NCBI RefSeq assembly: GCF_029024925.1
Contig: NZ_CP118962.1
Span: 284,501 to 348,500, forward strand
Direction: 5' to 3'
DNA length: 64,000 bases
DNA from: Enterococcus faecalis
GTDB taxonomy: Bacteria; Bacillota; Bacilli; Lactobacillales; Enterococcaceae
The notes beneath the pieces were generated by a model. It had not been told where the DNA came from. It saw nothing but the letters and a program-made list of their open reading frames with translations, and searched no databases. Numbering within the stretch: position 1 is the stretch's first letter; the number at the start of each line of letters is the position of its first letter. Position numbers and translations under genes: made by a program. Below, piece by piece: positions 25,214 to 33,257 of the stretch.

Positions 25214-27237
25214 CGACAAGAGAAACTGTTCTATTAACGGAATTAGTGAATAGTCCTACCCCCGTTTCAGTAAACCGCATGATGAATTTGTTAAAGGTTA
25301 GCCGCCGGACGGTATATCGTGAATTAGAAAATTTAGAAACCTCGCTAGCATCGATGGGCGCGACGTTGGAAAAAGTAGCTCGTGGGCGCTTTTCGATTCA
25401 AGCAGATGAAGCAGCGATGACGGAAATTCAGGCTGCTATTTTAGGAGAAGAGACACAGGAACTTTCTACTTTGGCGCGGCAACATGCGATTTTATTGACA
25501 TTACTGCAAACAAAAGAGCCAGTCTCTATGCATTATTTTCTGGAAACGTATTGTATTAGTAATACGACTTTTTATGCCGATATTAAACAATTAGAAACAC
25601 GGATTGCTCGGATTCCGTTGACGATTTCTCGGAATCAAGGCTATGAAGTGACTGGTTCTGAAAAATATCGCCGTCTTCTAATGGCGAATATTCTAAGTAT
25701 GGAAATTAATGAGTACCAATTTTTTCATTTTACCGAATTAACGACAAACGACCATTTTTTCTTTCAGTTTATTCATGCAGAACATTTAGCATTTGCACAA
25801 AAAATTGTTCAGCCAGAAGTAGAAACTTTATTTCCAGCATTAAGTGATCGTAAATTACAACATTTGATTTTAATGTTAACAATTGCGATGGATCGGGTCA
25901 CTGCAGGTTTTTATTTAGCTGATGAGACCTATACTGGGCAGATGAATAAGGCCTTTCTAAATTGTTCTAAACGACTTTTTTCAAAAGTCGCTGCTGAAAC
26001 GAAACAACTATACGCTGTCAGTGAGATTGTTTTTTTTGCTAGCTTATTAAGTGATTTTTCTAATTCTTTTGATGAAGATTTTTTTGATGAACATTTTGAC
26101 ACTCAGCTGGCTTATGCAGTGAAACAACTGATTGAAGCAGTAAGTCAAGAAACAGAAGTTAATTTTTTCGAAGATACCAATCTGTATAAAATGTTGTTGA
26201 CGCATTTATCAGGTGTTTTTTCTCGGGCGGTTTTACAAGAAGAAGATTTAACGAATCCCATTTTAGAACGGATCATGAATCAATATCAAGAAATAGCTGC
26301 GGCTTTACGCCAAGCGTTGCCGCAAATTTTTCCGCAAAAGAATTTATCGGAAGAGGAAATTGCCTACATGGTACTTCATTTTGCCAATTCTTTAGAACGG
26401 AGTCCCAAAATTATGGAAGTTGATATTGCTGGTTTTTCTCCTAGCGGTTTGGCTTCGACAAGTATGCTGGAAATGCGATTACGGCGCTACTTTCCTTTTA
26501 TCAACCAGATTCATTTTTTTCGGATTGCGGATTTAGGTAAGGTGAATGTTGAGGAAAACTATGACTTAGTGATTTCCACTTCGTTATTACCAGGATACAA
26601 CGGTAAATATAAATTGATCTCACCGTTACTTTTAGACGATGAAATCCGCCAATTGAAAGAAGAGTTTAAGCGGATTAGTCACGAAAAACGCTCGCTTAGG
26701 AAAGCGCCTGTGAAAAAAATAGGTGGCGAAGAAAGCTACGAAACAGTGGTCGCTTTCATGGAAGAAATTAGTAAACTATTAGAAACATTTTTCATAGCAG
26801 ATTTAAATAATCAAGCGGATTTAGCAGAAACCGTTCAACAAGCTCTCGCGCAACTTTCCGCAGATTTAATCACCGATAGTGCAATCGTCTGTCAGCAATT
26901 GATGAAACGTTACGAGCAAGCGCCTATTGGGATTCCTCAGACGGAAATGGCCTTATTCCATACCTCAAGTACAGCAGTGACACAGCCTGTTTTTTGTATT
27001 TTTAATCTGGCCCAGCCACTTATGATTGAAGGTATGGATAAAAAGCCGATGCAGTTACAACGTATGTTACTCATGCTAGCGCCAATGCCGATTGATGAAA
27101 CAATCGGGAAAATTTTAGGAAAAATCAGTGGTGCGATTATTATGAATGATTTAAATACAGAAATTTTTCATTCAGGAAATGAAGCCATTGTTTATCAGTT
27201 GCTTTCGTCATTATTAATTGAAGAAATGAAAGGCTAG
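25204..27237 (+). CDS. mtlR: MtlR-type PRD-containing transcriptional activator
   Basis: 677 aa with N-terminal HTH (~1-80, SRRTVYRELENLE), second HTH (~95-165), two PRDs (~180-395, ending EEEIAYMVLHFANSLERS), a EIIB-like domain (~405-495) and a EIIA-like domain (~530-675, with MALFHTSS). PTS phosphorylation normally tunes activity. In the EIIB-like domain the phosphorylatable Cys of the CPSG-type loop is Ser412 (FSPSG), so that input may be lost. Encoded between EIICB and EIIA genes; likely activates both mannitol modules. Confidence 0.88.
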   Translation: MFLTTRETVLLTELVNSPTPVSVNRMMNLLKVSRRTVYRELENLETSLASMGATLEKVARGRFSIQADEAAMTEIQAAILGEETQELSTLARQHAILLTLLQTKEPVSMHYFLETYCISNTTFYADIKQLETRIARIPLTISRNQGYEVTGSEKYRRLLMANILSMEINEYQFFHFTELTTNDHFFFQFIHAEHLAFAQKIVQPEVETLFPALSDRKLQHLILMLTIAMDRVTAGFYLADETYTGQMNKAFLNCSKRLFSKVAAETKQLYAVSEIVFFASLLSDFSNSFDEDFFDEHFDTQLAYAVKQLIEAVSQETEVNFFEDTNLYKMLLTHLSGVFSRAVLQEEDLTNPILERIMNQYQEIAAALRQALPQIFPQKNLSEEEIAYMVLHFANSLERSPKIMEVDIAGFSPSGLASTSMLEMRLRRYFPFINQIHFFRIADLGKVNVEENYDLVISTSLLPGYNGKYKLISPLLLDDEIRQLKEEFKRISHEKRSLRKAPVKKIGGEESYETVVAFMEEISKLLETFFIADLNNQADLAETVQQALAQLSADLITDSAIVCQQLMKRYEQAPIGIPQTEMALFHTSSTAVTQPVFCIFNLAQPLMIEGMDKKPMQLQRMLLMLAPMPIDETIGKILGKISGAIIMNDLNTEIFHSGNEAIVYQLLSSLLIEEMKG

Positions 27238-27247
27238 GTGTTGAGAG

Positions 27248-27682
27248 ATGTTTGAAATTACAGCGGAGCAAATAATGTTGAATCAATCGTATGCTAGTTG
27301 GGAGGAAGCACTTGCAGCTTCTGGTGAATTACTGCTAAAAAATCAGTTGGTCACGCCTGACTATGTCAAAGCAATGTATCAACGTCAACAAAAAGTCAGT
27401 GTGTATATCGGTAACTTCGTGGCATTACCTCATGCGGAAGGACAAGATGAACAAGTTTTAAAAGAAGGGATTTGCTTTATTCAAGTGCCTGATGGGGTCA
27501 ACTTTGGTACGGAAGCAGATCGAAAAATAGCTACTTTGTTATTTGTCGTTGCTCTAAAAAGTCAACGGCAATTAAGCATGCTTCAAGAATTAGCTTTTTT
27601 CTGTTCAGATCTCGAAAACATTCAGCGGCTCAGTGATTGTCAAACAATAGATGAAGCACAAAAAATTCTGGCTCAAGCCTAA
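27248..27682 (+). CDS. mtlF: mannitol-type PTS EIIA component
   Basis: 144-aa EIIA of the mannitol/fructose class. The phosphorylated His is H62 in NFVALPHAEG; the GVNFGTEADRKIATLLFVVA stretch around residue 85 is typical. Starts 10 bp after mtlR, preceded by GAGGTG/GAGAG. It passes phosphate from HPr to the IIB domain of the module's EIICB. About 53% similar-looking by eye to the second EIIA at 30068, implying module duplication. Confidence 0.9.
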   Translation: MFEITAEQIMLNQSYASWEEALAASGELLLKNQLVTPDYVKAMYQRQQKVSVYIGNFVALPHAEGQDEQVLKEGICFIQVPDGVNFGTEADRKIATLLFVVALKSQRQLSMLQELAFFCSDLENIQRLSDCQTIDEAQKILAQA

Positions 27683-27803
27683 AGTTACGTCTGAAAAAAA
27701 TCAATTCATTCTGAAATGTTCAATAATTATTGAAATAATTTTATATTAAAAAATTAAAATATTTTTATTTAAGAGATTAAATAAAAAAAGATAAGAAGAT
27801 TCC

Positions 27804-27907
27804 TTGACAAAAAATAGGCCCTATGATAAATTTAAGGTAACTTGTGACAAAGTCGTGCATGGATGCACTAAAAAGACACCCTATTGCGGTAGGGTGTCTT
27901 TTTTTGC
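27804..27907 (+). ncRNA. RNA II antitoxin of the Fst-type par locus, with promoter
   Basis: TTGACA (27804) with an extended -10 TGATAAATT (27824-27832), spacing 17, gives a transcript of about 65-70 nt from ~27839 to the terminator at 27871-27905. Its 5' part carries TTGTGACAA (27842-27850), TCGT (27853-27856) and ATGCAC (27863-27868), the same blocks that lie, in the same plus-strand order, around the toxin start. RNA II therefore can pair with the toxin mRNA at those repeats and at the shared terminator, as in pAD1 par. Confidence 0.88.
27871..27905. terminator. shared bidirectional terminator of RNA I and RNA II
   Basis: AAAAGACACCCTA and its complement form a perfect 13-bp stem with a 6-nt loop; A-run and T-run flank it, so both convergent RNAs end here and share complementary loops. 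Confidence 0.93.
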
Positions 27908-27939
27908 TGTTTAGACAGCAGCGGTTGAAAGCAACTTGT

Positions 27940-28035
27940 TTATTCCTCGTTCTGTTTTTCCAACCAAATGGTTACAAGTTTCAGGACAATCCCGACAAAA
28001 ATCGGCACAAGAACTTTTGTGACAATCTCGTACAT
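27940..28035 (-). CDS. fst: Fst-family toxin peptide, 31 aa
   Basis: ATG at 28035 with GAAAGGAGGTG upstream; 31 codons then TAA. A hydrophobic segment with the Fst-family PIFVGIVLKL core (residues 11-20) is followed by a charged tail EKQNEE. Fst peptides insert in the membrane and disrupt division and membrane integrity. The gene is the toxin of a chromosomal par module lying between two mannitol PTS clusters, the location described for the E. faecalis chromosomal par locus. Translation is expected to be blocked by RNA II and by a 5' structure covering the ribosome site. Confidence 0.93.
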   Translation of the reverse strand: MYEIVTKVLVPIFVGIVLKLVTIWLEKQNEE

Positions 28036-28123
28036 GTGATGCACCTCCTTTCGAGGCAAGTCGCCAATTTGAGTATAGCATAAAAAGTTGTTCATTTATT
28101 ATTGGAATTATTAGAAATGGAAT

Positions 28124-28170
28124 AAGCACGTGTTTTCTGGTTTTCGTAACTAGAGAACACGTGCTTTTTT
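28124..28170 (+). terminator. hairpin/terminator upstream of mtlA
   Basis: AAGCACGTGTT (28124-28134) pairs with AACACGTGCTT (28156-28166), followed by TTTTTTCTTT. It insulates mtlA from plus-strand read-through past the par locus. Confidence 0.8.
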
Positions 28171-28179
28171 CTTTCAACT

Positions 28180-28239
28180 TTTGGCACAATGGTTTGTGCC
28201 AAAGTACGACTTTTTCCAGATTCGGAAAGCGGATACAAT
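28180..28239 (+). promoter_or_regulatory. mtlA control region: dyad, cre-like site and -10
   Basis: TTTGGCACA (28180-28188) and TGTGCCAAA (28195-28203) form a perfect 9-bp dyad with 6-bp spacing, a likely MtlR site. GGAAAGCGGATACA (28224-28237) matches cre at 12 of 14 positions and overlaps a TACAAT -10 (28234-28239). The -35 is poor, as expected for an activator-dependent, catabolite-repressed promoter. Confidence 0.55.
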
Positions 28240-28280
28240 TTAGTCAACAAGAAAAGTTACTTGAGAGAAGGGGAATAAAA

Positions 28281-30053
28281 ATGGAACAAGTACCAGAAAA
28301 AAATAAAGTATCAATTAAAGCAAAAGTCCAAAGACTTGGCAGTACCTTATCTAGCATGGTGATGCCCAATATCGGGGCGTTGATTGCGTGGGGCGTTTTG
28401 ACAGCGCTATTTATCCCAGATGGATATCTGCCAAATAAAGCCTTTGCCACGATGGTTGGCCCAATGTTGACCTATTTAATTCCATTATTAATTGGCTACA
28501 CTGGTGGGAAAGTAATTGCAGGTGATCGCGGTGCCGTAGTTGGCGCAATTGCGACAATGGGCGTGATTGTGGGAACCGATATTCCGATGATGCTAGGTGC
28601 CATGATTATGGGTCCACTTGGTGGCTTTACAATTAAGAAATTTGATCAGTATTTCCAACATCGGATTAAAGCTGGTTTTGAAATGTTAGTAAACAATTTT
28701 TCAGCTGGATTGATTGGTTTTGCATTAGCTTTACTTGGTTTTTCAGCGATTGGCCCAATTGTCGATGCGCTGACTGCTGCAATGGCACGTGGTGTGGAAA
28801 TCATTTTAAATGCTCATTTGATTCCATTAACGAGTATTTTTATTGAACCGGCAAAAGTGCTCTTTTTAAACAATGCGATTAATCATGGCATTTTAACACC
28901 CTTAGGGACAGAACAAGTCTTATCGGCTGGCAAATCAATTCTTTTCCTATTAGAAGCAAACCCTGGTCCTGGGTTAGGTGTCTTATTAGCATTTATGTTT
29001 TTTGGAAAAGGTGCGGCAAAATCTTCTGCGCCGGGAGCAATAATTATTCATTTCCTTGGTGGTATCCACGAAATTTACTTCCCATATGTAATGATGAAAC
29101 CGTTATTATTCTTATCGGTTATTGCAGGTGGCGCGACAGGTAGTTTGGTTTTCCAAACGTTAGATGCTGGTTTACGTGCGCCCGCTTCCCCAGGCTCCAT
29201 TATAGCTATTTTAGCAATGACACCAATGGGTTCTTACTTACCAGTTATTTTAGGTGTTTTGGCAGCAACTGCTGTTTCCTTTGCAGTATCCGCAGTCATT
29301 TTAAAAGCAGATGCGAAAGAAGAAAGTGATGAATTTGCCCAAAAAGTGAAAGAAACCCAAGCTGCTAAAGCAGCATCAAAAGGATTAACTGTCACAAATG
29401 GTAGTGCTTCATTGTCAGGAATTCAACAAATTATTTTTGCTTGTGATGCTGGGATGGGCTCTAGTGCAATGGGTGCGTCTATCTTACGGAAAAAGGTCCA
29501 AGAGGCTGGTTTAGTACAAACTGTGACGAATCGGGCCATTAATAATTTGACCGATGAGGGAAATACATTGATTGTCACACAAGCGGAATTGCAAGAACGG
29601 GCCAAACAGAAAGCACCTAATGCAACCTTTGTAGCAGTTGAAAACTTCTTGAACTCACCACGTTATGATGAAATTGTGGCTGAACTATCAGGTACCAAAG
29701 AAAAAAACGACGCACAACCAACAGTCTCCAAAGCAACACCTGCTTCTGAAATTGAGGGAGATTTAGCAAATGTCAATGAAATTCTTTTGGTTCACGATGA
29801 TCGTGTCGGGTCAGCGACGATGGGAATGAAAGTCTTAGAAGAAATTTTAGATAAAGAGAAAATTTCAATGCCGATTCGAAAAATTAATATTAATGAATTA
29901 ACTCAACAAACACAGGCTTTAATTGTCACAAAAGCTGAACTAACGGAACAAGCCCGTAAAAAAGCACCGAAAGCGACACACTTATCAGTAAAAAGTATGG
30001 TTAATCCCCAAAAATATGAAACAGTGGTTTCGCTCTTAAAAGAAAGTGCCTAG
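28281..30053 (+). CDS. mtlA: mannitol-specific PTS EIICB with an extra degenerate IIB domain
   Basis: 590 aa from ATG 28281 (AGAAGGGG upstream); longer upstream reading is untranslated leader. EIIC ~20-345 with [13 protein letters not shown] and [10 protein letters not shown], then a IIB domain with C388 (CDAGMGSS). A second IIB-like domain (~495-590) aligns GSATMG with GSSAMG but has His505 in place of Cys. Typical Gram-positive MtlA ends after one IIB. Forms an operon with mtlF and mtlD; imports mannitol as mannitol-1-phosphate. Confidence 0.92.
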   Translation: MEQVPEKNKVSIKAKVQRLGSTLSSMVMPNIGALIAWGVLTALFIPDGYLPNKAFATMVGPMLTYLIPLLIGYTGGKVIAGDRGAVVGAIATMGVIVGTDIPMMLGAMIMGPLGGFTIKKFDQYFQHRIKAGFEMLVNNFSAGLIGFALALLGFSAIGPIVDALTAAMARGVEIILNAHLIPLTSIFIEPAKVLFLNNAINHGILTPLGTEQVLSAGKSILFLLEANPGPGLGVLLAFMFFGKGAAKSSAPGAIIIHFLGGIHEIYFPYVMMKPLLFLSVIAGGATGSLVFQTLDAGLRAPASPGSIIAILAMTPMGSYLPVILGVLAATAVSFAVSAVILKADAKEESDEFAQKVKETQAAKAASKGLTVTNGSASLSGIQQIIFACDAGMGSSAMGASILRKKVQEAGLVQTVTNRAINNLTDEGNTLIVTQAELQERAKQKAPNATFVAVENFLNSPRYDEIVAELSGTKEKNDAQPTVSKATPASEIEGDLANVNEILLVHDDRVGSATMGMKVLEEILDKEKISMPIRKININELTQQTQALIVTKAELTEQARKKAPKATHLSVKSMVNPQKYETVVSLLKESA

Positions 30054-30067
30054 AGAGGAAGAAAACA

Positions 30068-30505
30068 ATGGAAAATCTTACGAATATTTCAATTGAATTA
30101 AATCAACAGTTTAATACAAAAGAAGAAGCTATTCGCTTTTGCGGCGAAAAACTAGTCGAGGCAGGCTGTGTTGAGCCCGCTTATATTGAAGCAATGATTG
30201 AAAGAGACCAATTGCTATCTGTTTATATGGGGAATTTTATTGCCATTCCTCATGGAACAGAAGAAGCCAAAAAATTAGTGAAAAAATCAGGAATCTGTGT
30301 AGTGCAAGTCCCAGAGGGCGTTAATTTTGGCACCGAAGAAGATGAAAAAATTGCTACCGTATTATTTGGGATTGCCGGAGTCGGTGAAGAACATTTGCAA
30401 TTAGTCCAACAAATTGCACTTTATTGTAGTGATATGGATAACGTGGTGCAACTTGCCGACGCATTAAGTAAAGAAGAAATAACAGAAAATTTAGCCATTG
30501 CTTAA
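30068..30505 (+). CDS. mtlF: mannitol-specific PTS EIIA
   Basis: 145 aa, phospho-accepting H62 in [10 protein letters not shown], and [23 protein letters not shown] downstream. 14 bp after mtlA with GAGAGGAAG upstream. Same layout and active-site position as the EIIA at 27248. Donates phosphate to MtlA for mannitol uptake. Confidence 0.94.
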   Translation: MENLTNISIELNQQFNTKEEAIRFCGEKLVEAGCVEPAYIEAMIERDQLLSVYMGNFIAIPHGTEEAKKLVKKSGICVVQVPEGVNFGTEEDEKIATVLFGIAGVGEEHLQLVQQIALYCSDMDNVVQLADALSKEEITENLAIA

Positions 30506-30519
30506 AGGAGAGAATAAGA

Positions 30520-31674
30520 ATGAACGCAGTACATTTTGGAGCAGGAAATATTGGACGCGGCTTTATCGGCGAAATTTTAGCTAAAAACGGGTTTCATATT
30601 ACGTTTGTGGATGTTAATGAAACCATCATTCAAGCGTTAAAAGAACGTAAAAGTTATACAATTGAATTGGCCGATGCCTCACATCAACAAATTAACGTTG
30701 AAAATGTGACCGGGTTAAATAACATGACAGAACCAGAAAAAGTAGTAGAAGCAATTGCGGAAGCCGATTTAGTCACGACGGCAATTGGTCCTAATATTTT
30801 ACCAAGAATTGCTGAATTAATTGCTCAAGGAATTGATGCACGTGCCGAAGCAAATTGTCAAAAGCCGCTGGATATTATCGCTTGTGAAAATATGATTGGT
30901 GGTTCAACCTTTTTAGCAGAAGAAGTGGCCAAATATTTGAAAAACCCAGCTTATGCTGAACAATGGATTGGTTTTCCTGATGCGGCGGTTGATCGGATTG
31001 TTCCATTACAAAAACATGAAGATCCACTTTTTGTTCAAGTTGAGCCTTTTTGTGAATGGGTCATTGATGATACCAACCGAAAAGCCAAAGAGATTCAGTT
31101 AGAAGGCGTTCATTACGTTGCTGATTTAGAGCCGTATATTGAACGAAAATTATTTAGTGTAAACACTGGCCATGCTACAGTTGCCTATACAGGGGCGTTG
31201 TTAGGCTATCAAACCATTGACGAAGCGATGCAGGACGCCTTAGTAGTAGCACAACTCAAATCAGTTTTGCAGGAAACCGGTAAACTTTTAGTGGCCAAAT
31301 GGAATTTTGATGAACAAGAACATGCAGCCTATATTGAAAAAATTATTCAACGTTTCCAAAATAAATATATTTCAGATGCTATTACACGTGTAGCACGGAC
31401 ACCAATCAGAAAATTAGGTGCGCAAGAACGGTTTATTCGACCAATCCGTGAATTACAGGAACGCAATCTAGTGTCGCCGCATTTATTAGCAATGATTGGT
31501 ATTGTTTTTAATTATCATGATCCAGAAGATGAACAAAGCCGTCAATTACAGGAAATGCTTGACCAAGAAAGCGTTGATACAGTGATCGCTGAAGTAACGG
31601 GCATTGAAGATCCAGAAACGGTTAAAAATATTAAACAAAACGTAGAACGCTATGCGCGACCACAAGTAGCATAA
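30520..31674 (+). CDS. mtlD: mannitol-1-phosphate 5-dehydrogenase
   Basis: 384 aa, the normal length. N-terminal Rossmann motif [13 protein letters not shown] (residues 6-18) and the catalytic KLFSVNTGH (K-x4-N-x2-H) near 213-221. It oxidises mannitol-1-phosphate to fructose-6-phosphate with NAD. Last gene of the mtlA-mtlF-mtlD operon. Its terminator, just downstream, is split by an IS element (see 31721-33279). Confidence 0.96.
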   Translation: MNAVHFGAGNIGRGFIGEILAKNGFHITFVDVNETIIQALKERKSYTIELADASHQQINVENVTGLNNMTEPEKVVEAIAEADLVTTAIGPNILPRIAELIAQGIDARAEANCQKPLDIIACENMIGGSTFLAEEVAKYLKNPAYAEQWIGFPDAAVDRIVPLQKHEDPLFVQVEPFCEWVIDDTNRKAKEIQLEGVHYVADLEPYIERKLFSVNTGHATVAYTGALLGYQTIDEAMQDALVVAQLKSVLQETGKLLVAKWNFDEQEHAAYIEKIIQRFQNKYISDAITRVARTPIRKLGAQERFIRPIRELQERNLVSPHLLAMIGIVFNYHDPEDEQSRQLQEMLDQESVDTVIAEVTGIEDPETVKNIKQNVERYARPQVA

Positions 31675-31775
31675 TAACAAAATCCTTCTACCAAGATACT
31701 TCACATTTCTTAATTAAAGAAAAAAACAACCGCTCACTGATTAAAGTGTAGCGACCCCAAAAAGTTAGACTTTTT

Positions 31776-31804
31776 ATAGAGTGGATTTTTCCACTCTATT
31801 TTTT
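31776..31804 (+). terminator. inward-facing terminator at the IS left end
   Basis: ATAGAGTGG/CCACTCTAT stem with a 6-nt loop and six T on the plus strand, just inside the IS. It can stop mtlD read-through from entering the transposase genes antisense, partly replacing the lost native terminator. Confidence 0.8.
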
Positions 31805-32639
31805 ATGCAGTTTTTTGATTGAATTGTCGAAATTCTACTGGGCTTTTCCAGTTAAGTTTTTCTTTGATTCGGTGATGATTGTAATAATAAATGTAGTTCT
31901 CAATTGCTTCTATCAATTCATTTTGACTTTGATAGATTTTTCCATAGTACACTTCTTGTTTTAGGATACTGAAGAAATTCTCCATAGGAGAATTATCTAA
32001 ACAGGTTCCTTTTCGAGACATACTTTGAAAGATATTGTTGTCCTTTAATGTTTGTATATAGACATTCATTTGATAAGCCCAGCCTTGATCAGAGTGAAAG
32101 GTGCGCCGATAGGGACAATCATTTGTTTGAGAAATTGCTTCTTTCAGACCTTTCATAACTGTTTTACCATTTGGTTGAGTAGAAAGGCTATAGCTTAGAA
32201 TTTCACTATTATACATATCCATAAATGGATCTAAGTATAGTTTTTTCTGACGAAAGATGCCTGCGTTATCTGCTTCAAAGTACTTAAATTCAGTTGTATC
32301 AGTTGTAATTTTTTGATGAGGAACAGAGGTTTTAAATCGGCGACGAATCAAATTTTTAGCGATTTTACCAACGATTCCTTTATAGGAATTATATTTTCTG
32401 GATTTCTTAGTAAAAGCTTTGACTTGTAACTTTAACTTTTGTATTAATCGCTGGACTTTCTTTTTATTCACTTGAAATCCACGTCGTTTCAATTCTTGGG
32501 TTATCCTTCTATAGCCATAATGTTGATGTTTTTTACGAATCGCTTGAATTTCTTCTTCAATGATTTGTGTTGAAGCTGTTCTGTCGAGGCGTTTTTGCCA
32601 GTACATGTAAGTAGATTTTGGAAACCTTAGGGTTTCCAA
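31803..32639 (-). CDS. IS3-family transposase OrfB (DDE integrase)
   Basis: The 278-aa stretch starts at a TTG, but the same frame is open further upstream through NERIARIIHSLRRR, overlapping the end of orfA in the -1 frame. The A6 run in the orfA codons Gln-Lys-Met is a plausible -1 frameshift site yielding OrfAB. Catalytic residues: D in TTDTTEF, D in FHSDQGW, E in SPMENFFSILK. HTH_21 domain precedes (EIQAIRKKHQHYGYRRI region). Cuts and joins IS ends. Confidence 0.93.
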   Translation of the reverse strand: METLRFPKSTYMYWQKRLDRTASTQIIEEEIQAIRKKHQHYGYRRITQELKRRGFQVNKKKVQRLIQKLKLQVKAFTKKSRKYNSYKGIVGKIAKNLIRRRFKTSVPHQKITTDTTEFKYFEADNAGIFRQKKLYLDPFMDMYNSEILSYSLSTQPNGKTVMKGLKEAISQTNDCPYRRTFHSDQGWAYQMNVYIQTLKDNNIFQSMSRKGTCLDNSPMENFFSILKQEVYYGKIYQSQNELIEAIENYIYYYNHHRIKEKLNWKSPVEFRQFNQKTA

Positions 32640-32647
32640 AATATCTT

Positions 32648-33205
32648 TTAATCGAAAGCGTCTTCGGAGACTGTGAATGATTCGTGCGATTCGTTCATTT
32701 TTTGTTCGTCCTCTAAACGCAGTCTCCTCAATTCTTTTAAATAGGCATTCTCAATTTTTAACATTCTATTTTCTTTTTCTAGTTTCTCTACTTGAGATCG
32801 TTCACTTGGTAGTGGTTGGGGTTCATTTCGTTTCTTTTTAGACATGGTAGGTGGACGTCCTTTCTGTTTAGAGAGTCCCTCTATACCAAACTTCTGATAC
32901 GTTCTAAGCCAATTCGCAATCAATGATGGATTGTTCATTTTTAGAAGATTAGCTACTTCTTGATAGGACAACTCTGTTGTTAAATATAACTCTATCGCAT
33001 CTAGCTTAAATTGAACAGAGTAATTCTTATTTTTTCGACTGCGAAGTAGGCCTTCTTCACCAAGTTCTTTATAGGCATTTATCCATTTGCTTATTTGAGA
33101 ACTATCTTTAAACCCATACTTCTTTGCGAGAAACCTTAGACCTCCTTGACCAGATAAGTAGTCATGAACAAGTTTAAGTTTAAATTCAAAACTGTATTTT
33201 GCCAT
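32648..33205 (-). CDS. IS3-family OrfA (DNA-binding protein)
   Basis: 185 aa with two helix-turn-helix units (~5-50 and ~60-110) of the IS150 OrfA type and a C-terminal leucine-zipper-like coiled coil (~130-165, QVEKLEKENRMLKIENAYL). ATG 33205 has GGAGG upstream, partly inside the IS-end hairpin. Recognises the IS ends; fused to OrfB by frameshift. Confidence 0.93.
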   Translation of the reverse strand: MAKYSFEFKLKLVHDYLSGQGGLRFLAKKYGFKDSSQISKWINAYKELGEEGLLRSRKNKNYSVQFKLDAIELYLTTELSYQEVANLLKMNNPSLIANWLRTYQKFGIEGLSKQKGRPPTMSKKKRNEPQPLPSERSQVEKLEKENRMLKIENAYLKELRRLRLEDEQKMNESHESFTVSEDAFD

Positions 33206-33217
33206 ACAAAAAAACCT

Positions 33218-33249
33218 CCAAAAGTTAGATTTCTAGGTCTAACTTTTGG
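33218..33249. repeat. hairpin at the IS right end covering the orfA ribosome site
   Basis: Perfect 12-bp arms (33218-33229 and 33238-33249) with an 8-nt loop. In read-through RNA from the oxidase gene the stem would include the edge of the orfA Shine-Dalgarno, hindering transposase translation, as known for other IS elements. Confidence 0.7.
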
Positions 33250-33257
33250 GGGTCGGC

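Larger units (their letters stand above)
27869..28065 (-). ncRNA. RNA I, Fst toxin mRNA
   Basis: Minus-strand extended -10 TGCTATACT (TATACT = plus 28072-28077) predicts a start near 28065. The ~195-nt RNA ends at the shared bidirectional terminator. The repeats at 28017-28025 (TTGTGACAA), 28028-28031 (TCGT) and 28039-28044 (ATGCAC) flank the toxin ribosome site and start codon, where antitoxin pairing would block translation. Confidence 0.85.

Noticed and set aside
28180-28203. Possible sigma-54 promoter (TGGCAC...)
   Set aside because: TGGCAC is present but the -12 TTGC element is not at the required spacing, and MtlR here is not an AAA+ enhancer-binding protein.
31747-31770. Left IS repeat considered as a phage/ICE attachment site
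   Set aside because: The matching inverted repeat at 33237-33260, transposase genes and 3-bp duplication show an ordinary IS3-family end.
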